The notes below the pieces were generated by a model, which was not told the DNA's origin, searched no databases, and worked only from the letters and a program-made list of their open reading frames with translations. The position numbers and the translations under genes were made by a program. Below, piece after piece: positions 34,167 to 42,119 of a stretch of 64,000 nt of DNA; positions within the stretch are counted from its first letter, which is position 1, and every line of letters starts with the position of its first letter. Origin of the DNA: Pedobacter quisquiliarum (lineage in GTDB: Bacteria > Bacteroidota > Bacteroidia > Sphingobacteriales > Sphingobacteriaceae); assembly GCF_014642175.1 (NCBI RefSeq), contig NZ_BMIL01000005.1:124001-188000 (forward strand). Direction: 5' to 3'.

Positions 34167-35938
34167 ATGGCTTGCGTTTCCGCTTTAAGCCACGCTGCTT
34201 CTTCAGCGGATAAGTGTGGACTTAGTCTTTCAAATACTAAAGCATTATAGTCGTTCAACCAGTCGATCTGGTGTTGCTCCATTAAGTCTTTCTGAACAAT
34301 TGAGGTGTTGATCGGTGCAATGGTCAGGCATTCAAAAGCATACCAGACATTGAATTCATTCTGATCGACAACCACGGTATTCACCAGATTTTCGATCCGG
34401 ATACCATGTTTACCCGGGCGATATACGCCAGGCTCCACTGAGGTGATCATACCTGGTTCAAGCGCTACAGGGTTTGCCGTTGGGTTAAACACCTGTGGAC
34501 CCTCGTGAACATTCAGGAAATAACCAACACCGTGACCGGTTCCGTGGCCATAATTCACCGCATGATCCCAAAGGGGCTTTCTGGTGATGGCATCAATCTG
34601 GTAGCCACATGTGCCTTGCGGAAACATCACTTTACAACCATCGATCATCCCCTTTAGTACCAGGGTGTAGTCACGTTTTTCCTCTTCCGTGGTTTCGCCC
34701 ATCGGAATGGTACGGGTAATATCTGTGGTACCATAGAAATACTGACCACCCGAATCAACCAGGAACAAGCCTTCCGGTTTCACTTCTGCATCGCTTTCTG
34801 CAGATGCGGAGTAGTGTGGAAGTGCACCGTGGGCGGCATAAGCGCTGATGGTATTGAAGCTGTCGCCTGCAAAGCCTTCCTGTGCTGCCCGGTAGCTTCT
34901 TAACTGCGCTGCTGCAGAAAGTTCTGTAATGCGGGTTTTGCCAATTTGTTCAGACAACCATTTCAGGAAGCGGGTAATGGCCACACCGTCTTTGGTCATG
35001 GCAATACGGGTGTTTTCAAGTTCCGTATCGTTTTTAACAGCTTTCAGGTTTGTAGATGGATTCGTGTCTTTGATGACGCGCACAGAAGCTGGAATTAACT
35101 TCAGGTAAGCATAACAGTTTCTTTTCGGATCGATGAAGATGGAGCTGTTTTCTGGTAATCTTGCAAGGGCCGTTTCAATTTCGCCATATGCACATACTTC
35201 GACACCATTTTTCAACAGGGTCAACTTCTCTTCGTCGGTAAGTTTATGCTCATCCAGAAATAATTTTGCGTGATCCTGACTGATCAAGGCAAAGCTTAGC
35301 ACAACCGGATTGTAGCTTACATCGCGGCCGCGGATGTTGAACAACCAGGCTAGATCATCCAGCGAAGAGATCAGGTGGTAGTCGGCATCATTTGCCGCCA
35401 GTTCCACTCTTACAGCTGTAATCTTCGAACCAACAGACTGACCAATGTGTTCTGTATCTATTAAGAAAGCTGGTTCAGCAGGTAGTGCCGGACGGTCTGA
35501 CCATATTGGACCCAGGTAGTCGCGGTCGACCAGGGTGATGCCTTTAAGTCCTAATTTTCCACTGATCATTTCACCTAGCGCAATTGATACCAATCTTTCA
35601 TCTGCGGCAACCTTTGCGCCTTTAGCAAGCTTGCCAGATAGCCACTGGATGTATTCAGGTGCATGCTGTACTTCTTGTTTTACCAGTTCAAAGCCGCTGC
35701 CTTCAAGCTGTTCTGTTGCTTGTTCGAAGTAGCGGAAATCGGTCCACAGGCCGGCAAAATCATGTGTAATCACCAATGTGCCTGCTGAGCCACGAAAGCC
35801 AGAAGCGAAGGGAATGCACTTGTAATGTTTAGGTAAGTATTCTGAGATATGTGGATCTGCGGAGGGAATGATGTAAGCTTCAACCTGATCCGCTTTCATT
35901 TGCGCACGGATCTGGCTTAATTTTTCTTTATATGTCAT
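34163..35938 (-). CDS. Aminopeptidase P family (Xaa-Pro, M24B)
   Basis: This is a 591-residue three-domain aminopeptidase P, like eukaryotic APP1/XPNPEP1, cleaving Xaa-Pro bonds. The two creatinase-like N-terminal domains precede the pita-bread catalytic domain. Visible metal ligands are the Asp pair in FLVDSGGQ and TTDITRT, a His in GHGTGHGVG and Glu in SVEPGVY and NVWYAFECLT. I start at the ATG at 35938 (MTYKEKLSQIRAQMKAD); the frame runs on to 35971 without conserved residues. It converges on anmK with overlapping stops. Confidence 0.93.
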   Translation of the reverse strand: MTYKEKLSQIRAQMKADQVEAYIIPSADPHISEYLPKHYKCIPFASGFRGSAGTLVITHDFAGLWTDFRYFEQATEQLEGSGFELVKQEVQHAPEYIQWLSGKLAKGAKVAADERLVSIALGEMISGKLGLKGITLVDRDYLGPIWSDRPALPAEPAFLIDTEHIGQSVGSKITAVRVELAANDADYHLISSLDDLAWLFNIRGRDVSYNPVVLSFALISQDHAKLFLDEHKLTDEEKLTLLKNGVEVCAYGEIETALARLPENSSIFIDPKRNCYAYLKLIPASVRVIKDTNPSTNLKAVKNDTELENTRIAMTKDGVAITRFLKWLSEQIGKTRITELSAAAQLRSYRAAQEGFAGDSFNTISAYAAHGALPHYSASAESDAEVKPEGLFLVDSGGQYFYGTTDITRTIPMGETTEEEKRDYTLVLKGMIDGCKVMFPQGTCGYQIDAITRKPLWDHAVNYGHGTGHGVGYFLNVHEGPQVFNPTANPVALEPGMITSVEPGVYRPGKHGIRIENLVNTVVVDQNEFNVWYAFECLTIAPINTSIVQKDLMEQHQIDWLNDYNALVFERLSPHLSAEEAAWLKAETQAI

Positions 35939-35968
35939 ATTAATAGCTCTTAATAGATGTGAATGAAG

Positions 35969-35976
35969 CAAATTTA
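35969..35976 (-). promoter_or_regulatory. Promoter element of the aminopeptidase P gene
   Basis: The minus strand reads TAAATTTG, 30 nt before the ATG at 35938. It lies inside the longer frame, supporting the shorter start. Confidence 0.5.
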
Positions 35977-36023
35977 ATAAAAATGGGCGCTAATCATAAT
36001 TGGCCTCCCTGGAGGGCAAGGCA

Positions 36024-37475
36024 CTAGTTTACGTTGTCTTTACGCTGTTCTAAAATCGTCTGCAGCCGTTCGGGTAATGCGGTAAGCAGGTCGTAGCCCG
36101 TCGCCTTCTCAATGTCATTTACCGTCACGAGGTACTTGCGCCAGTCGGGGTCAATCGTATTTACATTAGCGGTGCTGATGGCAATGATCCGGGTGTTTGC
36201 ATTTACGCGGCTCAGGTCTTTGTTCCCCTGCGGAAGGATCAGCGCGACTTTCCACAGATGTGCCGGAACGGCGATGTTACCATTGGCGATGGTTGTTGCC
36301 GGACCTTTGCTGCCAATGCCGCCGGTACCGTAATTACCCATGATGATATAGATTTCGTTGCCTGCATCCACCAGGCTTCGCAGGTAACTCTCAAAGTTGG
36401 CCCAGGTGCGCTGGTTGTTCCTTGGTGCCTGGGGCACCATATTGGTCATCAGAAAGGTGGCACTGTTCGCGGCTTTCGAGCTACTGCGATCGGCCGAGGG
36501 ACAATTATGCCCACGGTCGAACCCGGAACCAACATAGCTGCTGCTGGTAACCACGAAGAACTCCGGCGGCAGCTCGCTGAAGCCCGCAAAGTTATCCATC
36601 CGGTCGGCAATCCGGGTTGTTGTCGTAGCATCCAGGTGCCAGCTCACCCAGTTGGGGATCGCCTTGCTCCGGCTGTAAGATTGCGTGTAATATTTAAGAT
36701 CCAGGTAGTAGTTCTCTGGAGTGGTTGATGATGCTCTGGAGGGATTGCCAAACAGCATATTGCTGTTGTCTCCTTTTTCAGGCTGTATATCTACATCATA
36801 CACAAGGCCTCGCGTTTTGCCTGAAAGCGTAGCGGTGCCGGTATGCTCGGAGGTCGGTGCGGTTAGGTCGGCTAACTTGCTGGTATCAATGGTGCTTACC
36901 GCAGGATCTACTTTTACGAACGTGATATCATCCAGGTTTATCCTTGCTGCAGCATTAGAACCGGTATTTTCAATTCGGAACCGCATCTTGTAGAAAGGCT
37001 TAACGCTGAAGGTGTCCGTTACCAAGTTGTGTTTTTTTTCAGTGATTGCTGCACCAACCTGGCTGTAATTTTTACCACCATCTACGGAGAGCATTAGCTT
37101 CCAGGTTGATGTCCGATCCTGGCCATATACGCCATGGGAGATGTAAACCTGCTGAATGTGCTGCAGGTCGAAGTTCATGGCAATGCTGCCGGTTTTCATG
37201 CGCACACTGCGGCTGCCATGCTTGAGGTCGGCAACAGCGCTGCCGATCAAGGCATTGTTCAGGTGCCAGCTTCCGGTTGTGAGGTCCAGATCGCCGGGCG
37301 CATAACTGCCTTTTGCCGAAGCTTCAAAGTCCTCTTTGTATGTGGCGGTATCCTGCTGCAGCGGGTTTTGGATGCTTGATTTTGTTTCTGCTGATGCCCA
37401 TTCACGATGTGGTTGAAAGGCCGTTGTTATGGCCAGGGCTATGCCGGTATAGAAGAATAAGTTTCTGATAAACAC
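36024..37475 (-). CDS. Secreted DNA/RNA non-specific endonuclease with N-terminal beta-sandwich
   Basis: This is a 483-residue protein. After a hydrophobic signal segment (FIRNLFFYTGIALAITT) comes a beta-sandwich (about residues 45-190) like the lectin-like 'choice-of-anchor' modules of Bacteroidota. The nuclease domain has DRGH at 320-323 (GFDRGHNCPSADR), a downstream Asn-rich MTNMVPQAPRNNQRTW, and IYIIMGNYG. These are the beta-beta-alpha metal nuclease motifs of the NucA/Serratia type. The frame extends to a TTG at 37529. I prefer the GTG at 37475 because it puts the signal peptide at the N-terminus and sits 4 nt after a TACTTTTG promoter element. It probably scavenges extracellular nucleic acids. 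Confidence 0.85.
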   Translation of the reverse strand: MFIRNLFFYTGIALAITTAFQPHREWASAETKSSIQNPLQQDTATYKEDFEASAKGSYAPGDLDLTTGSWHLNNALIGSAVADLKHGSRSVRMKTGSIAMNFDLQHIQQVYISHGVYGQDRTSTWKLMLSVDGGKNYSQVGAAITEKKHNLVTDTFSVKPFYKMRFRIENTGSNAAARINLDDITFVKVDPAVSTIDTSKLADLTAPTSEHTGTATLSGKTRGLVYDVDIQPEKGDNSNMLFGNPSRASSTTPENYYLDLKYYTQSYSRSKAIPNWVSWHLDATTTTRIADRMDNFAGFSELPPEFFVVTSSSYVGSGFDRGHNCPSADRSSSKAANSATFLMTNMVPQAPRNNQRTWANFESYLRSLVDAGNEIYIIMGNYGTGGIGSKGPATTIANGNIAVPAHLWKVALILPQGNKDLSRVNANTRIIAISTANVNTIDPDWRKYLVTVNDIEKATGYDLLTALPERLQTILEQRKDNVN

Positions 37476-37479
37476 AAAG

Positions 37480-37487
37480 CAAAAGTA
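37480..37487 (-). promoter_or_regulatory. Promoter element of the nuclease gene
   Basis: The minus strand reads TACTTTTG, a TAnnTTTG match, with 4 nt to the GTG start at 37475. This predicts a leaderless mRNA. Confidence 0.5.
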
Positions 37488-37537
37488 AACAATTCCGGAG
37501 CGCGGTACGTTTCCTTTTAAACCTTCCAATACAACCT

Positions 37538-39079
37538 ATGAACCAGGCGAACCTCAACCCAAGAGATAGTAAAACGGTAAGTCCATGGCAATTGCAGCCA
37601 GGGCTTAATCAGCAGCAAGAAGTTGTTTATTCAGGAACCATATATGATGTTGTCATCATTGGCGGTGGCATAGCCGGGCTCACAACCGCGCTAATGCTGC
37701 AGGAACAAGGCAACCAGTGCATCATCCTTGAGGGCCACAATCTCGGCTTCGGGACTACCGGGGGAACCACGGCGCACATCAATACTTTTTTTGATACCGA
37801 CTACCATCAGGTGGAACAGGATTTTGGTGCAGATGGCGCGAAGACACTCGCCAACTCGGCAAAAGAATCCATTGCCATTGTGCAAAGTCTTATCGAAAAG
37901 TACCAGATTGAATGTGATTTCGCATTGAAAGATGGTGTGATCTATTCAGAAACGGAACAAGAGACCAAGTCCCTCCTTAAACTGCTGGAAGCCTCAAGAA
38001 GGGCTGGCGTTGAGGCGGTGGAAGTTCGGGAGAATGGCATTCCGGTACCATTTGAATTTGCGGTGAACTTCAATGATCAGGCGGAGTTTCATCCGATGAA
38101 ATACTGCATAGGCCTTGCGAAGGCCTTTCAGTCATTAGGGGGTACCATCGTTGAAAATGCTTTTGTACGAAAAACCACCAGCGAAGAAGACCTGCAGATT
38201 GCGCACACAGATCGCTTTGAAATTAAAGGCAAAAACCTGGTGTATGCGACACATATGCCTCCGGGCTTGACTGTTTTCGATGTAGAATGCTTTCCTTACC
38301 GTAGTTATGTGATTGGCGTGAAGCTTAAAAATGGCGACTATCCAAAGAACATGGCGTATGACATGAAGGACCCATATCATTATATCCGCACACATAACAT
38401 AGCCGGGCAACCTTACCTGATACTCGGAGGTGAAGATCATAAAACTGCACACGAAAACCCTGAGGCAGCATTTGAGGCGCTGGAAGCGTATGCAAGGCAA
38501 TACTATTATGTGGAAAGTGTTGACTATCGCTGGTCGGCACAGTACTATGTTCCAGCAGATGGGCTACCATTTATCGGCAAGATGCCGGGCAGTAATGATC
38601 ACACTTTTGTGGCCACAGGATTTAGCGGTAACGGCATGATCCTGGGTACGATCACTGGAAAAGTGTTGCGGGATGCCATTCTTGGACAGGCCAACGAATA
38701 CCTGGAACTCTTCAGCCCATCAAGGCTGAAACCTGTAGCGGGCTTCAAAGATTTTGTAGCCGAGAAAGTGGACGTGGGCTATCATTTTATTGCTGACCGT
38801 TTCAATACAGCAGATATGGAATCTTTCGCAGAACTGGCTCCGGACAGCGGGGAGGTGGTGAATTTCAAAGGTCAGAAAATTGCGGTCTATAAAGATCCGC
38901 AAGGTCAGATCACGGCGTTAAGTCCGACCTGTACCCATGCAGGCTGTATTGTCAAGTTCAATGCAGTTGAAAAAAGCTGGGACTGCCCTTGTCATGGCGG
39001 GCGCTATGACCTGAAAGGCCAGGTAATTACGGGTCCGCCGGTACTAAATTTAAAACAAATCAACAATCCAGGCGAATAG
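37538..39079 (+). CDS. FAD-dependent oxidoreductase fused to a Rieske 2Fe-2S domain
   Basis: This is a 513-residue fusion. The N-terminal DAO/glycine-oxidase-like domain begins with the dinucleotide site VVIIGGGIAGLTTALMLQEQG and ends with GFSGNGMILGT. The C-terminal Rieske domain (about 430-513) carries C465-x-H467 and C483-x2-H486 (CTHAGC and CPCHGG), so all four cluster ligands are present. The combination suggests electron transfer from a flavin to the cluster or the reverse. The substrate is unknown. A zinc dehydrogenase follows by 15 nt, and the two probably form an operon within a redox cassette. Confidence 0.9.
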   Translation: MNQANLNPRDSKTVSPWQLQPGLNQQQEVVYSGTIYDVVIIGGGIAGLTTALMLQEQGNQCIILEGHNLGFGTTGGTTAHINTFFDTDYHQVEQDFGADGAKTLANSAKESIAIVQSLIEKYQIECDFALKDGVIYSETEQETKSLLKLLEASRRAGVEAVEVRENGIPVPFEFAVNFNDQAEFHPMKYCIGLAKAFQSLGGTIVENAFVRKTTSEEDLQIAHTDRFEIKGKNLVYATHMPPGLTVFDVECFPYRSYVIGVKLKNGDYPKNMAYDMKDPYHYIRTHNIAGQPYLILGGEDHKTAHENPEAAFEALEAYARQYYYVESVDYRWSAQYYVPADGLPFIGKMPGSNDHTFVATGFSGNGMILGTITGKVLRDAILGQANEYLELFSPSRLKPVAGFKDFVAEKVDVGYHFIADRFNTADMESFAELAPDSGEVVNFKGQKIAVYKDPQGQITALSPTCTHAGCIVKFNAVEKSWDCPCHGGRYDLKGQVITGPPVLNLKQINNPGE

Positions 39080-39094
39080 CCATAAACCTACACT

Positions 39095-40252
39095 ATGAAA
39101 GCAGCAGTATTTCACAAACCAGGCGATATCAGCTACGATACCGTTCCCGATCCCCGCATTGAAGAAGGCGGAGATGTTATTCTCCGGGTCACTTCAACCG
39201 CAATATGTGGTTCCGATTTACACATTTTAAGTGGCGCCGTTCCGCAACCTACCGACATGATCATGGGTCATGAATTCATGGGGATTGTAGAGGAAGTAGG
39301 CCCCGCCGTTAAAAACCTGAAGAAGGGTGACCGCGTTATTGTACCCTTCCCGATTGCATGTGGTTCTTGTTTCTTCTGCAACCATGGCGCTTCGCCACAT
39401 TGTGAAAACTCCAACTACAAACATTATGGTCCTAACGGCGATCTGGCAGACCAAAAAGGTGCGGCGCTGTTCGGGTACACCGACCTTTATGGTGGCTACT
39501 CCGGCGGTCAGGCAGAATACGTCCGGGTACCCTATGCAGACATCAGTCCGAGAAAAATACCAGACAACATTACCGATGAACAAGCTTTGTTTCTGACTGA
39601 CATTTTCCCTACAGGCTGGTCGGCTATAGACTGGGCGCAGCTTAAAGGTGGGGAAGTGGTTGCGATTTTCGGTTCCGGTCCGGTTGGATTAATGGCGCAG
39701 AAAGCAGCATGGATCAATGGTGCAAGTCGCGTGATTGCGATTGATCCCTTAGATTACCGACTGGAGCGAGCCAAGGCGGTGAACAAAGTGGATACGCTAA
39801 ACCCGCACAAAGTAGATGTGGTGGAAGCCATCCGTGAAATGACTGGCGGCCGTGGTGCAGATGTGTGTGTAGATGCTGTTGGTTTTGAACCGGAGCGTAA
39901 CATCCTGGACAAGATGAAATCTACGATCAACTTTCAGAAAGGTAGCATTAAAGTCATGGAAGCTTGCTTTAAAGCCGTCCGCAGAAGTGGTACCGTTTCT
40001 ATTGTTGGCGTTTACGGTAGTCCGTACGACAACTTCCCGGTACACCGTATGTTTGATAAAGGTATTACCATCAAGCAGGGACAGGCGCCGGTATTAAATT
40101 ATATTGATCATCTTATCGACCTGGTTACACAGGAGAAAGTTGTTCTTGATGACATCATTAGCCACAATCTACCATTAAGTGATGTGGCACATGCTTACAA
40201 GATCTTTGATGAAAAACAAGACGATTGCGTGAAAGTGATCCTGAAGCCATAA
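39095..40252 (+). CDS. Zinc-dependent alcohol/formaldehyde-type dehydrogenase
   Basis: This is a 385-residue medium-chain dehydrogenase resembling glutathione-independent formaldehyde dehydrogenase. Catalytic zinc residues are in ICGSDLH and GHEFMG. The structural zinc loop is CGSCFFCNHGASPHCE (CxxCxxCx7C). The NAD-binding motif is FGSGPVGLMAQ, with DPLDYRLERA following strand 2. It lies 15 nt after the FAD/Rieske gene and ends before a hairpin terminator. Substrate specificity (formaldehyde, other aldehydes or alcohols) cannot be fixed here. Confidence 0.9.
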   Translation: MKAAVFHKPGDISYDTVPDPRIEEGGDVILRVTSTAICGSDLHILSGAVPQPTDMIMGHEFMGIVEEVGPAVKNLKKGDRVIVPFPIACGSCFFCNHGASPHCENSNYKHYGPNGDLADQKGAALFGYTDLYGGYSGGQAEYVRVPYADISPRKIPDNITDEQALFLTDIFPTGWSAIDWAQLKGGEVVAIFGSGPVGLMAQKAAWINGASRVIAIDPLDYRLERAKAVNKVDTLNPHKVDVVEAIREMTGGRGADVCVDAVGFEPERNILDKMKSTINFQKGSIKVMEACFKAVRRSGTVSIVGVYGSPYDNFPVHRMFDKGITIKQGQAPVLNYIDHLIDLVTQEKVVLDDIISHNLPLSDVAHAYKIFDEKQDDCVKVILKP

Positions 40253-40271
40253 TCAGGCTGATGCGTTAAAA

Positions 40272-40306
40272 AGAAGGCGGCTAACATTTTGTGTTAGCCG
40301 CCTTCT
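40272..40306. terminator. Long hairpin between convergent dehydrogenase genes
   Basis: A 15-bp perfect stem (40272-40286 with 40292-40306) has a 5-nt loop, lies between convergent genes and is flanked by short A and T runs. It probably terminates both. Confidence 0.8.
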
Positions 40307-40326
40307 TCTATTGTAAGTATGTGCTG

Positions 40327-41121
40327 TTAATCTTTCTTTTCTTCAAACTGTTTTCTTGCCATGGCAGCTTGTGCCTGATCAGGCAATACATTGCCCATGG
40401 TAACCATTGCTTTTGCTGGTAATCCATAAATCAGGCGGTTTTCACCTTTCATCAGGGCGTCGTAGCCTGCCTTCGCTACATCCGCAGGACTGTCTTTTTC
40501 ACCCTGGCCGGCAACGGTATCTTCCGCATTTGCATTGATGAAGAAACCCGTGTCTGTTGCATTTGGCGCAAGTAAGGTCATGGTTACCTTCGTATCCTTA
40601 ATCTCATTGATGATTGCTTCTGTGAAGGAACGGACAAAAGCCTTTGATGCCGCATACACCGAAAGCAATGGGTTGGGGCTGAAACTTGCGACAGAGCCTA
40701 ACTGCAGAATGCGCCCTTCATTTCTGGCCACCATCTCCTTCAGGTAATAATGTGTAAGACTAACCAGACTGATGACGTTGGTATGGACCACTTCCAGATT
40801 CTTCTTTAGATCCGTTTCGATAAAAGGGCCTGCTTCTCCAATTCCGGCGTTATTGACAAGCACATCAATCTGTAATCCCAGGGCTTTAACTTCTTCATAT
40901 AGTTCATCAGCAGCGCCGTCGCGGCTCAGATCCTTTTCAATGTAGTGAAACTTACCCTGTGGGTAAAGCATTGCAAATTCTTCTTCTATGCTGCCGTGGC
41001 GCTCTGGCGTACGGGCAACCATGATGATGTTATAGTTGTCTTTAGCGAACAATTTGGCCAGTTCATAGCCAATGCCTTTTGTTGCACCGGTAATCAGCGC
41101 AGTCTTATTGTTAGTTTCCAT
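40327..41121 (-). CDS. SDR-family oxidoreductase
   Basis: This is a 264-residue classical SDR. The cofactor motif is TGATKGIG at the N-terminus, the NNAGIG motif is near residue 90 and the catalytic pair is YAASKAF. It resembles the DltE/YqjQ-like reductases of unknown substrate. It is alone on the minus strand in the middle of the cassette, convergent with the zinc dehydrogenase and divergent from the next SDR. Cytoplasmic. Confidence 0.88.
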   Translation of the reverse strand: METNNKTALITGATKGIGYELAKLFAKDNYNIIMVARTPERHGSIEEEFAMLYPQGKFHYIEKDLSRDGAADELYEEVKALGLQIDVLVNNAGIGEAGPFIETDLKKNLEVVHTNVISLVSLTHYYLKEMVARNEGRILQLGSVASFSPNPLLSVYAASKAFVRSFTEAIINEIKDTKVTMTLLAPNATDTGFFINANAEDTVAGQGEKDSPADVAKAGYDALMKGENRLIYGLPAKAMVTMGNVLPDQAQAAMARKQFEEKKD

Positions 41122-41225
41122 AGGTTCAGGTTTAGCAGATTAACAGAATAGAAATCAGTAAGTTTTAAATAATGTTTCAAACATTGAATACGCTGCATTG
41201 TTAAAATTTAACCTAATCATCAACC

Positions 41226-42119
41226 ATGGAAAACAATAACATAAACTTAAATCCAAGCGATAAATATCCTAAACCACCGTTCCCAAAGCAGGAACAGGCG
41301 GTACCTGGCCAGGAGAAACTCATGCAGCCACTGGCAGATCACGGTGAGACATCTTACAAAGGACACGGCCGTTTGAAGGGCAAAAAAGCCATCATCACTG
41401 GTGGCGATTCCGGAATCGGAAAGGCCGTTGCCATCGCGTTTGCGCGTGAGGGTGCGGATGTGCTGATCAGCTATCTGGATGAAGCTGAAGATGAGGATGC
41501 AGAACACACTGCGGAGCTGGTGCGCGCTGCAGGTCAGAAAGCGGTGATCGTGCGGGGAGATATCCGCGAAGAGGCGCATTGCATGAGCATTATCAAACAT
41601 GCTGTTCAGGAGTTTGGTCAAATTGATATTCTGGTGAACAATGCCGCTTATCAGATGGCACAACAGTCATTACAGGAGATCCCTGCTGAACAATGGCGCC
41701 GGACATTCGATACCAACATTACCGCGATGTTCTATATGTGTAAGGCTGCAGAGCCCTACATGAAACCGGGTAGCAACATCATCAACACCACATCCATCAA
41801 CGCCTACAATCCGAATGCTTCACTGCTGGATTATGCGGCAACCAAGGGTGCCATACAAAACTTCACGGCCAACCTGAGCCAGATGCTACTTGAAGCGGGT
41901 AAAGGCATTCGTGTGAACGCCGTGGCGCCAGGTCCGATCTGGACGCCACTGATTCCTTCCACCATGCCGGAACCGGAGAAATTCGGTGAGAACACCCCAA
42001 TGGGCAGACCAGGGCAGCCGGTAGAAGTTGCGTATGCTTATGTGTTCCTGGCTGCCGATGAGGCGAGTTATATATCAGGTGCAACAATCCCGGTGACAGG
42101 AGGTAGAATATCGATATAA
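41226..42119 (+). CDS. SDR-family oxidoreductase, general-stress YhdF/YhxC-like
   Basis: This is a 297-residue SDR with the distinctive N-terminal extension of stress-related SDRs (KYPKPPFPKQEQAVPGQE, then LMQPLADHGETSYKGHGRLKGK). The cofactor site is TGGDSGIGKAVA, then NNAAYQ and the YAATKGA catalytic pair. B. subtilis YhdF/YhxC and E. coli YghA share this plan; several are general-stress proteins. The stop shares its last base with the glgX ATG (TAATG), so the two are translationally coupled. Confidence 0.88.
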   Translation: MENNNINLNPSDKYPKPPFPKQEQAVPGQEKLMQPLADHGETSYKGHGRLKGKKAIITGGDSGIGKAVAIAFAREGADVLISYLDEAEDEDAEHTAELVRAAGQKAVIVRGDIREEAHCMSIIKHAVQEFGQIDILVNNAAYQMAQQSLQEIPAEQWRRTFDTNITAMFYMCKAAEPYMKPGSNIINTTSINAYNPNASLLDYAATKGAIQNFTANLSQMLLEAGKGIRVNAVAPGPIWTPLIPSTMPEPEKFGENTPMGRPGQPVEVAYAYVFLAADEASYISGATIPVTGGRISI

